This document shows positions 1-5,955 of a stretch of 64,000 nucleotides of DNA, piece after piece. Source of the DNA: DATKDP01 sp035546335 (GTDB lineage: Bacteria; Acidobacteriota; Thermoanaerobaculia; Gp7-AA8); the NCBI GenBank assembly GCA_035546335.1, contig DATKDP010000053.1:43291-107290 (forward strand), written 5' to 3'. The translations under genes were made by a program, and so were the position numbers. Numbering within the stretch: the stretch's first letter is position 1; every line of letters starts with the position of its first letter. The notes beneath the pieces are model-generated. The model had not been told where the DNA came from. It saw only the letters and a list, made by a program, of their open reading frames with translations, and did not search any database.

Positions 1-118
1 TCGAATCGAGGAGGCCGATCCTCTCGGTGAGTGCGTCGAGATACTCGCCGGGGGAAAGCGATTTTTTTCGAAACGCCTCCACAACTTCGGAAAGCGGGAG
101 CTCGGCGACCGAGCTCAC
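1..118 (-). CDS. gatA: GatA amidase subunit, N-terminal fragment (runs off window)
   Basis: The first 39 codons read M-S-S-V-A-E-L-P-L-S-E-V-V-E-A-F and continue through an L-S-P-G-E-Y-L-x-A-L-T-E-R-I stretch, the usual N-terminal helix pair of amidase-signature enzymes. It starts at a GTG one base after the gatC stop, so the two are probably translationally coupled. GatA is the glutaminase subunit of the GatCAB amidotransferase that converts Glu-tRNA(Gln) or Asp-tRNA(Asn) to the amidated form. The catalytic Ser-cisSer-Lys region lies outside the window, so the call rests on the N-terminus and its position after gatC. Confidence 0.8.
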   Translation of the reverse strand, partial: MSSVAELPLSEVVEAFRKKSLSPGEYLDALTERIGLLDS

Positions 119-119
119 C

Positions 120-407
120 TCACTCTCCCCCAATCACTTTCGGGACGACGAAAAAGCCGCCCGCGAACGAGGGGGCGTTCGCCGAGACGAGCTCGGTGTC
201 GATAGAGGAAACGACCTCGTCGTCACGCAACGGCGTCGACAGCTCCGGTTCCACGTCGGGAATGGCGGTCACGTCGATTTCGCGGAGCTGATCGATGTGC
301 GCGAGAATCGTCGTCAGCTCACCCGCAAGCTGCTCTTTCTCTCCGGACTCGAGCTCGAGGTGGACGAGTGCGGCGATGCGCTCGACTTCTTTCGAATCGA
401 TTTTCAT
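120..407 (-). CDS. gatC: Aspartyl/glutamyl-tRNA amidotransferase subunit C
   Basis: This 95-residue protein has the GatC pattern: K-E-V-E-R-I-A-A-L-V-H-L-E-L near the start, a central helix with I-L-A-H-I-D-Q-L-R-E-I-D-V, then P-D-V-E-P and L-R-D-D-E-V. GatC is the small belt subunit that holds GatA to GatB. The gene sits 17 bases after the selW-like gene and one base before gatA, within a single minus-strand operon starting with the RodZ-like gene. Length is normal for the family. Confidence 0.93.
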   Translation of the reverse strand: MKIDSKEVERIAALVHLELESGEKEQLAGELTTILAHIDQLREIDVTAIPDVEPELSTPLRDDEVVSSIDTELVSANAPSFAGGFFVVPKVIGGE

Positions 408-424
408 GGAGAAGTGCTGCTTCT

Positions 425-649
425 TCAGACCCTGGCGCGCAGCAGATCGATGATCTCATCGTCCGCGGGGAATCGGTGCGTTTCGTGTTTCGAAAAAATC
501 AACTCGTTCCCGACGCTGACATTGAACACGCCGCCGTGTGAGCGAATCAGCTCAGACTCGATCCCGAGCTCCTTCTTGAGGGAAGCCGCCAGACCGGCGG
601 CTCTCGGAAGGTAGTTTCAAACACCGCAGTATTCGATCTGAATGTTCAC
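425..649 (-). CDS. SelW/Rdx-family selenoprotein with in-frame UGA (Sec)
   Basis: Read with UGA at 619-617 as selenocysteine, this frame gives 74 residues: M-N-I-Q-I-E-Y-C8-G-V-U11-N-Y-L, then R-A-A-G-L-A-A-S-L-K-K-E-L-G, then S-H-G-G-V-F-N-V-S-V and an L-I-F-S-K segment. This is the thioredoxin-like Rdx (SelW/SelT/SelH) fold with its redox C-x-x-U motif; the family normally has about 70-95 residues. Read as stop, the UGA leaves a 10-residue peptide, while the following 64 codons stay open with clear Rdx character. A hairpin directly after the UGA resembles a bacterial SECIS. The GTG start lies 17 bases after the PP2C stop, with a GGAG upstream. Its substrate is unknown; the family is linked to thiol redox. 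The selA/B/C/D genes must lie elsewhere. Confidence 0.87.
584..602 (-). promoter_or_regulatory. Bacterial SECIS-like hairpin after the UGA codon
   Basis: On the minus strand, 14 bases after the UGA, AGCCGCC pairs perfectly with GGCGGCT around the five-base loop GGTCT. The loop begins 22 bases after the UGA. From memory, the apical loop of the E. coli fdhF SECIS also contains GGUCU, and its G and U contact SelB. Stem, loop and spacing all fit a SelB-dependent recoding element inside the coding region. Confidence 0.82.
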
Positions 650-665
650 GTTCCGGCAGCTCCAG

Positions 666-1424
666 TCATTGAGCCCGCACCAGCACCGCGGTCACATTGT
701 CGTACCCCCCACGCTCGTTGGCGCAATCGATCAGGCTCGTGCAGGCATCTTCCAGATTCTCGTGCTCGGTGAGCGTCCGAAGAATCTCGTCTTCGGGAAC
801 CATGCCAGTGAGTCCGTCGGAGCAGAGCAGATAGAGGTCACCCGACCGGGATTCGACTTCGGAGGCATCGGGAATGACGCTGAGCGCACCTCCCAGGGCT
901 CGGGTGATCACGTTTCGAAGGGGATGTCTCTCGGCTTCTTCCTCGGTGAGCATTCCTGCCTGCACCTGTTCGAAGACCCAGGAATGATCATTCGTGATGC
1001 GCGACATCTGTGCACCCCGGATCAGATAGGCGCGCGAATCGCCGACGTGTGCGAACGACACCGTTTCCCCGTCGAGAAGGGAGGCGACGACAGTCGTGCC
1101 CATCCCCCGCAGGCGGGCATCCTTACGCATTGCCTCGAGAACCCGACTGTTCGCCAGCTTGAGCGCGGCCATCAGGCGATTCGTGGAGCGCTTCAACGTC
1201 TCATCGTAGGCGTGAGGCCAGGTTCCCTCTTCTTCCTCGGTGTGGAGAATGAACTCCGAGATCGTATCGACTGCGATGCGAGAGGCGATCTCGCCGGCCG
1301 CATGCCCGCCCATTCCATCCGCCACCAGAAAGAGCTTCGCCTGTTCCTCGACCAGAAAGGCGTCCTCATTATGCTGGCGCTGCCGCCCGACGTGAGACAT
1401 CCCGAACGCCTTGACGTCCATCAA
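666..1424 (-). CDS. PP2C-family Ser/Thr protein phosphatase
   Basis: This 252-residue protein carries the metal-binding PP2C motifs in order: R-Q-H-N-E-D (D21), V-A-D-G-M-G-G-H (D36, G37), F-A-H-V-G-D-S-R-A-Y, L-L-C-S-D-G-L-T and G-G-Y-D-N-V-T near the C-terminus. It is a compact catalytic domain of the PrpC/Stp type, with no membrane segment, so cytoplasmic. Such enzymes reverse Ser/Thr kinase phosphorylation. The nearest Hanks kinases in the window are 39 kb away, so pairing with them is only possible. It starts four bases after the DnaJ-TPR stop in the same operon. Confidence 0.95.
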   Translation of the reverse strand: MMDVKAFGMSHVGRQRQHNEDAFLVEEQAKLFLVADGMGGHAAGEIASRIAVDTISEFILHTEEEEGTWPHAYDETLKRSTNRLMAALKLANSRVLEAMRKDARLRGMGTTVVASLLDGETVSFAHVGDSRAYLIRGAQMSRITNDHSWVFEQVQAGMLTEEEAERHPLRNVITRALGGALSVIPDASEVESRSGDLYLLCSDGLTGMVPEDEILRTLTEHENLEDACTSLIDCANERGGYDNVTAVLVRAQ

Positions 1425-1427
1425 ACC

Positions 1428-2087
1428 TCAACCCTTCTTGAAAAGGGAATCCAGGAGACCCTTTCCTTCTTTCGTTTCACCCCGGCTCTGCCGGAGCTCC
1501 TGCAGGGCAGCGATGATCTCGATGTTGTCCACATCCCACTGCAGGGCCTGCTCGAAGAACCTCTCGGCCTTTGCCGTCAATCCGGCGCGTCTTGCCAGCA
1601 TCCCCGCATCTTTCAGATAGGTCACGTTCATCGGCTCCTTCTGAACGGCCGCCTCCATCGACTGGACAGCCTGGCGAAGGGCTCCGGGAATCCGCGCGGA
1701 GGCGAGCGCCAGATAGTAGTGCGCCTTCGCATCGTCGGCGTTGTGCTTTACGGCCATGTCGAAGTTCTCCCGCGCCGTGACGAAATCGCCCTCCTTGAAT
1801 GCCTTCACCCCTTTCGCCAGATAAGCCTTCGCCACCTGGGCGAAATCGGTCACCGAGCGCGGAGCCACCCCCTGGATGGTGGAGTCGTGCTGGCGGCGAC
1901 GCTCCGGATTGGTCAGCACGTTGACCGCCTCGGTGAGCGTCTGAAACCGACGTTCGGCTTCAGCCTTGTCGGGCCCATGATAACGGTCCGGGTGGTTTTC
2001 GCGGGCGAGCCTTCGAAACGTCTCGCGAATCTCCGCCTCCGAAGCCGTTCGCTCGACACCGAGAATCTCGTAGTAGTTGGTCTTCAT
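1428..2087 (-). CDS. DnaJ-domain protein with TPR repeats
   Basis: Residues 4-70 form a J domain, Y-Y-E-I-L-G-V, with the diagnostic H32-P33-D34 loop that stimulates Hsp70 ATPase. The rest holds roughly three TPR-like helical pairs (A-K-A-H-Y-Y-L-A-L-A, T-Y-L-K-D-A-G-M-L-A-R-R-A-G, A-E-R-F-F-E-Q-A-L-Q-W-D). It lacks the zinc-finger and substrate domains of true DnaJ, so it is probably a specialised co-chaperone. It lies four bases from the HEAT gene and four from the phosphatase. Confidence 0.88.
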   Translation of the reverse strand: MKTNYYEILGVERTASEAEIRETFRRLARENHPDRYHGPDKAEAERRFQTLTEAVNVLTNPERRRQHDSTIQGVAPRSVTDFAQVAKAYLAKGVKAFKEGDFVTARENFDMAVKHNADDAKAHYYLALASARIPGALRQAVQSMEAAVQKEPMNVTYLKDAGMLARRAGLTAKAERFFEQALQWDVDNIEIIAALQELRQSRGETKEGKGLLDSLFKKG

Positions 2088-2090
2088 CGA

Positions 2091-3167
2091 TTACTTGGTG
2101 CTCTTGGCGAGGAATAGTTTACGCGCAAGCAGGCGAACACCTTCCTGGACGTTCTTGTCGCGGCTCAAACTCTTCAAATCCTTCAAGGTTAATCGATTGA
2201 TCAACGGGAGAACAACCCCCAGGGGTGCTTTGGGATTCCTCACGAGCGCGAGCATGACCGGATACTTCGACGTCCACTCCCGGCTGACCCCGATCAGCCG
2301 TAACACTTCCTGGTCGACGTTTCGCATCGCCGCGAAGTTCTCGATCTCCGACTCGCTGATGCGCGGGCTTCGTACAACCGCCGAGCAGACGAGCCGGTTT
2401 CGATCGCGAACGAGAATCGATCGCTCGGCCCGGCCGCCGCGAAAGGCGCATTGAACCCTCTGCGAGACCGACATGAAAAGGATCTTCACGAAAACCGATT
2501 TGTCCGCCCCGTCGCCATCCTCGAGGCCCTCCGGAGGCTGCTGCTCGTCGTCTTCCTTCGCCGCCTTCTCCAGCAGGTCTGCGATCGGAGACAGATCGAT
2601 GCTCCGGTCTTCTTCGAGCTCACCATCCGGAGGAGGGGCCTCCGGTGGAAGCCTTCTCTTTTCGAAGAACTCCTCCTGGATCTCGAGAGCTCTTCGGCGG
2701 ATGTCGTTCGAGATCGTCGGATTGGAGAGCAGCGCCTCGAGAATTCGAGGAGATCGAATGATCCGTTCCTGGTTGATGACGATCACTTCCTGAAGCATAG
2801 GTCCGACTCGGCCGGCCAGATCGACGATGATCTCGTCGCTCACTTTGCGATTCCTGAGAATCGCCTCGAGGATGGTGGGATCCTCGGTCGACATCGCGAG
2901 GTTTCCCAACTCGTCGGCGTCGATCCGCTCGCTCCAGACATACGTGAGCACTGCCCGCGTCGGAAGGTCGAACAGTGACTCGCGCGCACAGGCCACGACC
3001 TCCGGATCGTTCTCGGCGGACAAACGAATGAGGATCGAGATCAGATCGTTCTGCTCGATCGGCAGCAGACCGCGCGCGGCGAGAAGGAGTGAGTCGCGCG
3101 GCAGATCACCGGATGCGATTCGTTGAATCAGCTCCGAGGCGTCGAGCTCCAATGTATTGACGGTCAT
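2091..3167 (-). CDS. HEAT-like helical repeat protein of unknown function
   Basis: This 358-residue protein is a series of short helices with HEAT-like texture (E-N-D-P-E-V-V-A-C-A-R-E-S-L, T-E-D-P-T-I-L-E-A-I-L-R-N, S-P-R-I-L-E-A-L-L-S-N-P). An acidic, proline-rich hinge (about residues 175-220) precedes a C-terminal module with W-T-S-K-Y-P-V-M-L-A-L-V-R-N-P-K-A-P. That module recurs in the protein at 5110-5853, so the two are paralogues. No catalytic motif, signal or membrane segment is visible. Its start overlaps the RodZ-like stop as ATGA. Confidence 0.75.
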   Translation of the reverse strand: MTVNTLELDASELIQRIASGDLPRDSLLLAARGLLPIEQNDLISILIRLSAENDPEVVACARESLFDLPTRAVLTYVWSERIDADELGNLAMSTEDPTILEAILRNRKVSDEIIVDLAGRVGPMLQEVIVINQERIIRSPRILEALLSNPTISNDIRRRALEIQEEFFEKRRLPPEAPPPDGELEEDRSIDLSPIADLLEKAAKEDDEQQPPEGLEDGDGADKSVFVKILFMSVSQRVQCAFRGGRAERSILVRDRNRLVCSAVVRSPRISESEIENFAAMRNVDQEVLRLIGVSREWTSKYPVMLALVRNPKAPLGVVLPLINRLTLKDLKSLSRDKNVQEGVRLLARKLFLAKSTK

Positions 3168-3979
3168 TGAGCTTCCGGAGAGCTGAGCGTATTGCGGTCG
3201 AGCCGGTGATCGCGGACGACCTGGCCGGTTCTGCCCAGCGGCGGCAATGTTCTATCGTTGAGTGTAAGCCGGACTCCGCCGGCATTCCCGATGGACTTCA
3301 GCTCGAATTGCTCGCGTGCCGTGAACTCCATACGCTGACCAGCCCGCACCACATCCGAGTGCACCTGAGAGCCGTCGGCGTGGAGAACCAACCAACTATC
3401 CTCCGTCGCTTCGACGACGAGTCTCAGCTCGCCGCTCTCGGATGGAACCGCCTCCCCGGGCGGAACCCTCTCGGGCGTAGTCCTCGTCGCGACCGGCGCC
3501 GTCGTCACGGCCGCCGGATCGACACCCGGTGAGGAGCTGAACTGACGACGCAACCAGAAAAACCCGAGAATCAGAGGGACGAGAATGACGGCGATGACGA
3601 CGACTCTCCGAATGCGATGTTGCGGTATCGCGGCAGCGAGCTTGTCCCTCCGAATCGCCTCCTGCTTCGCGGCGGCCCGAATCTCGGGAGCCTCGACTTC
3701 CTCGATCGCCTGGATGAAGTGCTCGTAGCGATCGACCTGTTCGCCCGGATCGAGTCCGACGTAGCGGGCGTACTCGCGGATGAATCCGCGTGTGAAAACC
3801 GCGGCGGGAAGCGTCTCGAAGTCGTCCCTTTCGATGGCTTCGAGAAAGCGGGTGCTGATCTTCGTGCTGTCGGCGATCTCGCGCAGCGAGATGCCGCGGA
3901 TCTCGCGCTGCTTTCTGAGCTCGTCGCCAAACGAGGAACCCTCGCTGTGCTCGCGATCATCGGGCGTCACGAGCCTCAT
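3164..3979 (-). CDS. RodZ-like protein: HTH_25, one TM helix, DUF4115-like C-terminus
   Basis: The N-terminus has the RodZ helix-turn-helix (G-D-E-L-R-K-Q-R-E-I-R-G-I-S-L-R-E-I-A, then F-L-E-A-I-E-R-D-D-F-E-T-L-P and F-T-R-G-F-I-R-E-Y-A-R). A single hydrophobic segment V-V-V-I-A-V-I-L-V-P-L-I-L-G-F-F-W follows, then a Pro/Thr linker and a beta-rich domain with E-D-S-W-L-V-L-H-A-D-G-S. This matches cytoskeleton-linked RodZ or its homologues. The ATG at 3979 is chosen because GGAAG lies about nine bases upstream; the frame stays open to 4024. Confidence 0.85.
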   Translation of the reverse strand: MRLVTPDDREHSEGSSFGDELRKQREIRGISLREIADSTKISTRFLEAIERDDFETLPAAVFTRGFIREYARYVGLDPGEQVDRYEHFIQAIEEVEAPEIRAAAKQEAIRRDKLAAAIPQHRIRRVVVIAVILVPLILGFFWLRRQFSSSPGVDPAAVTTAPVATRTTPERVPPGEAVPSESGELRLVVEATEDSWLVLHADGSQVHSDVVRAGQRMEFTAREQFELKSIGNAGGVRLTLNDRTLPPLGRTGQVVRDHRLDRNTLSSPEAQ

Positions 3980-4005
3980 TGTAGCAACTTCCCGTGGCAG
4001 GTTTC

Positions 4006-4054
4006 GGTAGATCCTGCCAGGCACCCGGGCGAAGCGATTGCGGTGCGTTGTGGC
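4006..4054 (+). repeat. Dispersed repeat, AGCACCCGG family, copy 1
   Basis: This 49-base stretch runs from GGTAGATC to GTTGTGGC, with a core G-C-A-C-C-C-G-G-R-C-G-A-A-G-C. It aligns end to end with 4962-5010 and partly with 51217-51250 (inverted) and 51340-51366. It lies just upstream of the RodZ-like start. Confidence 0.7.
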
Positions 4055-4066
4055 TTCTGATGCGTT

Positions 4067-4192
4067 CTGACCGTCATCCTGAGCGAGGGCGGGGGCCAGG
4101 GTGTGAGCGAAGGATCTGCGATCGGCAACTGTCTAAGAACGCAGATCCTTCGCTCACACCCTCCCTTCCACCTCGCTCAGGATGACGGTCAG
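4067..4192. repeat. Long two-stem inverted repeat, dispersed element
   Basis: The outer arms at 4067-4088 and 4171-4192 are perfect 22-base complements (CTGACCGTCATCCTGAGCG...). The inner arms at 4099-4120 and 4140-4161 are also perfect 22-base complements (...GAGCGAAGGATCTGCG), around a 19-base loop at 4121-4139. A half-copy with the loop sequence ATCGGCAACTGTCTA recurs at 63341-63404. The GTCATCCTGAGCGA core resembles a dispersed element seen in many high-GC genomes. It could act as a bidirectional terminator. Confidence 0.85.
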
Positions 4193-4264
4193 ACACGAGA
4201 GCTGCATGCGCGCAAGGCCGCGGCAACTGCTCGGGTTACCGGATCCCGGCGGCCCCGCTCCAGA

Positions 4265-4525
4265 TCAGTCGTAGGCTTTGCTGCGATGACGGATGTAGAG
4301 AACTTCGATCACCAGCCGGGCATCGTCGATCGCATAGATGATCCGCCAATCGCCGGCACGAAGACGCCATCGCACCGGCGCACCCTCGAGCTTCTTCACG
4401 CCATGAGGGCGCGGCTTCGGCCCGAGGGACTCGATCTTCGAGGCCACGCGCGCGGCTACACTCGCCGGCAATCGCTCGTATTCCCTGGCCGCCGAGGGCT
4501 TGATCAGAACGCGGTAATCAGCCAC
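4265..4525 (-). CDS. RelE/ParE-family toxin
   Basis: This 86-residue protein reads Y-R-V-L-I-K-P-S-A-A-R-E-Y-E-R-L-P, G-P-K-P-R-P-H-G-V-K-K-L-E-G, then R-W-R-L-R-A-G-D-W-R-I-I-Y-A-I-D-D and V-L-Y-I-R-H-R-S-K-A-Y. This is the complete RelE fold with its basic catalytic strand; family members cleave mRNA on the ribosome. It starts at GTG 4525, overlapping the antitoxin by eight bases. Confidence 0.9.
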   Translation of the reverse strand: MADYRVLIKPSAAREYERLPASVAARVASKIESLGPKPRPHGVKKLEGAPVRWRLRAGDWRIIYAIDDARLVIEVLYIRHRSKAYD

Positions 4526-4715
4526 GGCCTTCGCGTCTGCTGTGCTTCGCCGCTCGCCGCTTCACGGTCTCGAATGGCATGCTCTGCTCCTGCTCGCGAG
4601 ACGAAGCCACGAGCTGGTCGTGGATGTCTTCCCACAGCTCGCCGTAGCGCTCGAGATCGATCTGCACGGCGATCTTGTGTCCCTTCTCGTCGGTGACGAA
4701 GTGAATCCCTTCCAT
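4518..4715 (-). CDS. Small antitoxin-like protein upstream of RelE
   Basis: This 65-residue protein starts at ATG 4715 behind AGGAGGA at 4721-4727. It reads M-E-G-I-H-F-V-T-D-E-K-G-H-K-I-A-V-Q-I-D-L, with an acidic middle and a basic C-terminus. The sequence resembles cytoplasmic antitoxins found next to RelE toxins. The open frame continues upstream into a PIN-domain remnant, so longer versions of this ORF are misleading. Pairing with relE rests on adjacency and overlap. Confidence 0.8.
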   Translation of the reverse strand: MEGIHFVTDEKGHKIAVQIDLERYGELWEDIHDQLVASSREQEQSMPFETVKRRAAKHSRREGRG

Positions 4716-4898
4716 CGGAGTCCTCCTGATCGGATCATCGTCCGCCTCCTCCAACAACTCGCGCGGTGTGCAGATCAGAGGCGGTTCGTATCGCTGATCT
4801 CGCACAACCTGGTCAACATGCGGAATGATGATCGCATTCGCGATGTGTTTGCAATTCCACGTCAGCAGACTGACCAGGCCGGCCTGACAGGCGAGCGC
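4716..4898 (-). pseudogene. C-terminal remnant of a PIN-domain toxin
   Basis: Reading backwards from the antitoxin start gives A-L-A-C-Q-A-G-L-V-S-L-L-T-W-N-C-K-H-I-A-N-A, then R-D-Q-R-Y-E-P-P-L-I-C-T-P-R-E-L-L. This is the highly recognisable C-terminal half of a PIN-domain ribonuclease toxin (the L-L-T-W-N-C-x-H-I-A-N-A strand-helix and the P-x-I-C-T-P end). The N-terminal half with its first catalytic acids is absent upstream. The frame runs without a stop into the antitoxin, whose RBS lies in the last codons. Confidence 0.8.
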
Positions 4899-4961
4899 GG
4901 GACGCCTGGCTCTGGTGATGGCGACTGGTGCTCTGGACGCTCGCTCTTCCCGCAGGGATTG

Positions 4962-5010
4962 GGTAGATCATGGCAAGCACCCGGACGAAGCTATTGCGCT
5001 GTGTTGTGGC
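4962..5010 (+). repeat. Dispersed repeat, AGCACCCGG family, copy 2
   Basis: This is a full-length 49-base partner of 4006-4054, with the core GCAAGCACCCGGACGAAGC. Upstream bases (CGCAGGG-TTGGGT) also match 51328-51345, so the original unit was longer. The interval 4899-5109 holds nothing else recognisable. Confidence 0.7.
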
Positions 5011-5109
5011 GTAGCAAGCCCGCTGCTCCGTCCCCCGCGCAAATGCTTCGTCCCTACGAGTGCGGCGCGCAAGGTTGCGGGCGGATCCGGCTGGGCGGGC
5101 GCTGAAACT

Positions 5110-5853
5110 TCATCGCGGGCGGATACCCGAGCTCATCTGGCGCTCGATGCAACGACGGAGGTAGACGGAGGTCTGGACATCATCATGCAGCGCGCGAAGG
5201 TCGACGGCGCGAAGGAACCGTAGCTGGGACGCCGCGATGCCGCGAGGGGTCGACGCATTCTTCACCAGTGCGATCCGAACGGAATAGCGCGAGCTCCACT
5301 TCGCATGGTTCGCTGTCATCGTGAGCTTTTCCACGGTGACGTGATCGGTGGCGAGAAGGGCGACGAGATCCTCTTCCTGGAGACGCTGGTTGATGAGAAG
5401 CTCGCGGAAGACTCGCGGGCTCGGATCGAACAGCAGGACTTTGACGAGCTCGCGGCTGCAACGCCTCGCAGCGGCCATCTTCTCTCCTAGGGCCATCTTC
5501 TGGATCTTCGTGACGAGCTGTTTGTCCACTGCGCGACGGACGGCTGGAGGAACCCGAACGTCGATCGAGATCCTCAGCAGATCGGGCCAGTAGAGGTAGT
5601 GCACGAACTTCAGCGCATGAGCCTGCGGGGTCGCCCGATGCTCGACCAGGCGCGCGCGGATGCGGTAGGAGGAGCTGGCGCGCGGATGGGAGGCGACCAG
5701 AAGACAGAGCTGGCTCGTGCAATAGCGATTCCCCAGCACCGCCAGCAACTCGTCCTCGCCCAGTCGATCGAGACAGTCGTTCACGAGCTCGATCAGCTCG
5801 TCGCCCCCCATCTGCCGGATGGCGCCTGCGGTGATCCGTCCCTCTCTCGTCAA
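5110..5853 (-). CDS. HEAT-like protein, paralogue of the 2091-3167 product
   Basis: This 247-residue helical protein carries a C-terminal module (K-W-S-S-R-Y-S-V-R-I-A-L-V-K-N-A-S-T-P-R-G) that matches the W-T-S-K-Y-P-V-M-L-A-L-V-R-N-P-K-A-P segment of the earlier HEAT protein. Both follow it with an L-x-x-x-D-L-x-x-L-x-x-D helix. There is no signal or membrane segment and no known catalytic motif. The TTG start at 5853 has AGGGAG about 13 bases upstream; an ATG at 5811 is an alternative. Function is unknown. Confidence 0.7.
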   Translation of the reverse strand: MTREGRITAGAIRQMGGDELIELVNDCLDRLGEDELLAVLGNRYCTSQLCLLVASHPRASSSYRIRARLVEHRATPQAHALKFVHYLYWPDLLRISIDVRVPPAVRRAVDKQLVTKIQKMALGEKMAAARRCSRELVKVLLFDPSPRVFRELLINQRLQEEDLVALLATDHVTVEKLTMTANHAKWSSRYSVRIALVKNASTPRGIAASQLRFLRAVDLRALHDDVQTSVYLRRCIERQMSSGIRPR

Positions 5854-5935
5854 AATTCCGTCAATCTCCCTTTGATTCGCCAGAAAACGACACGCCTTGC
5901 CTGTTCAGAGCACAACAATACGACTGGAACGCCTA

Positions 5936-5941
5936 TATAAT
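5936..5941 (+). promoter_or_regulatory. Consensus -10 box upstream of the polysaccharide gene
   Basis: A perfect TATAAT sits 15 bases before the first possible start of the 4,6-dehydratase gene. No good -35 is visible 16-18 bases upstream. If used, the RNA would begin near 5948, favouring a start codon later than the TTG at 5956. Confidence 0.45.
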
Positions 5942-5955
5942 TCACCGATCATCCG

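Noticed and set aside
642..2117. A 491-codon plus-strand frame opposite PP2C and DnaJ
   Set aside because: It is the antisense shadow of two motif-complete genes; high GC makes such frames common.
4806..5109. ORF continuing from the antitoxin frame as a longer antitoxin (4518-4805)
   Set aside because: The extra residues are a PIN C-terminus; the real RBS and ATG are at 4721-4727 and 4715.
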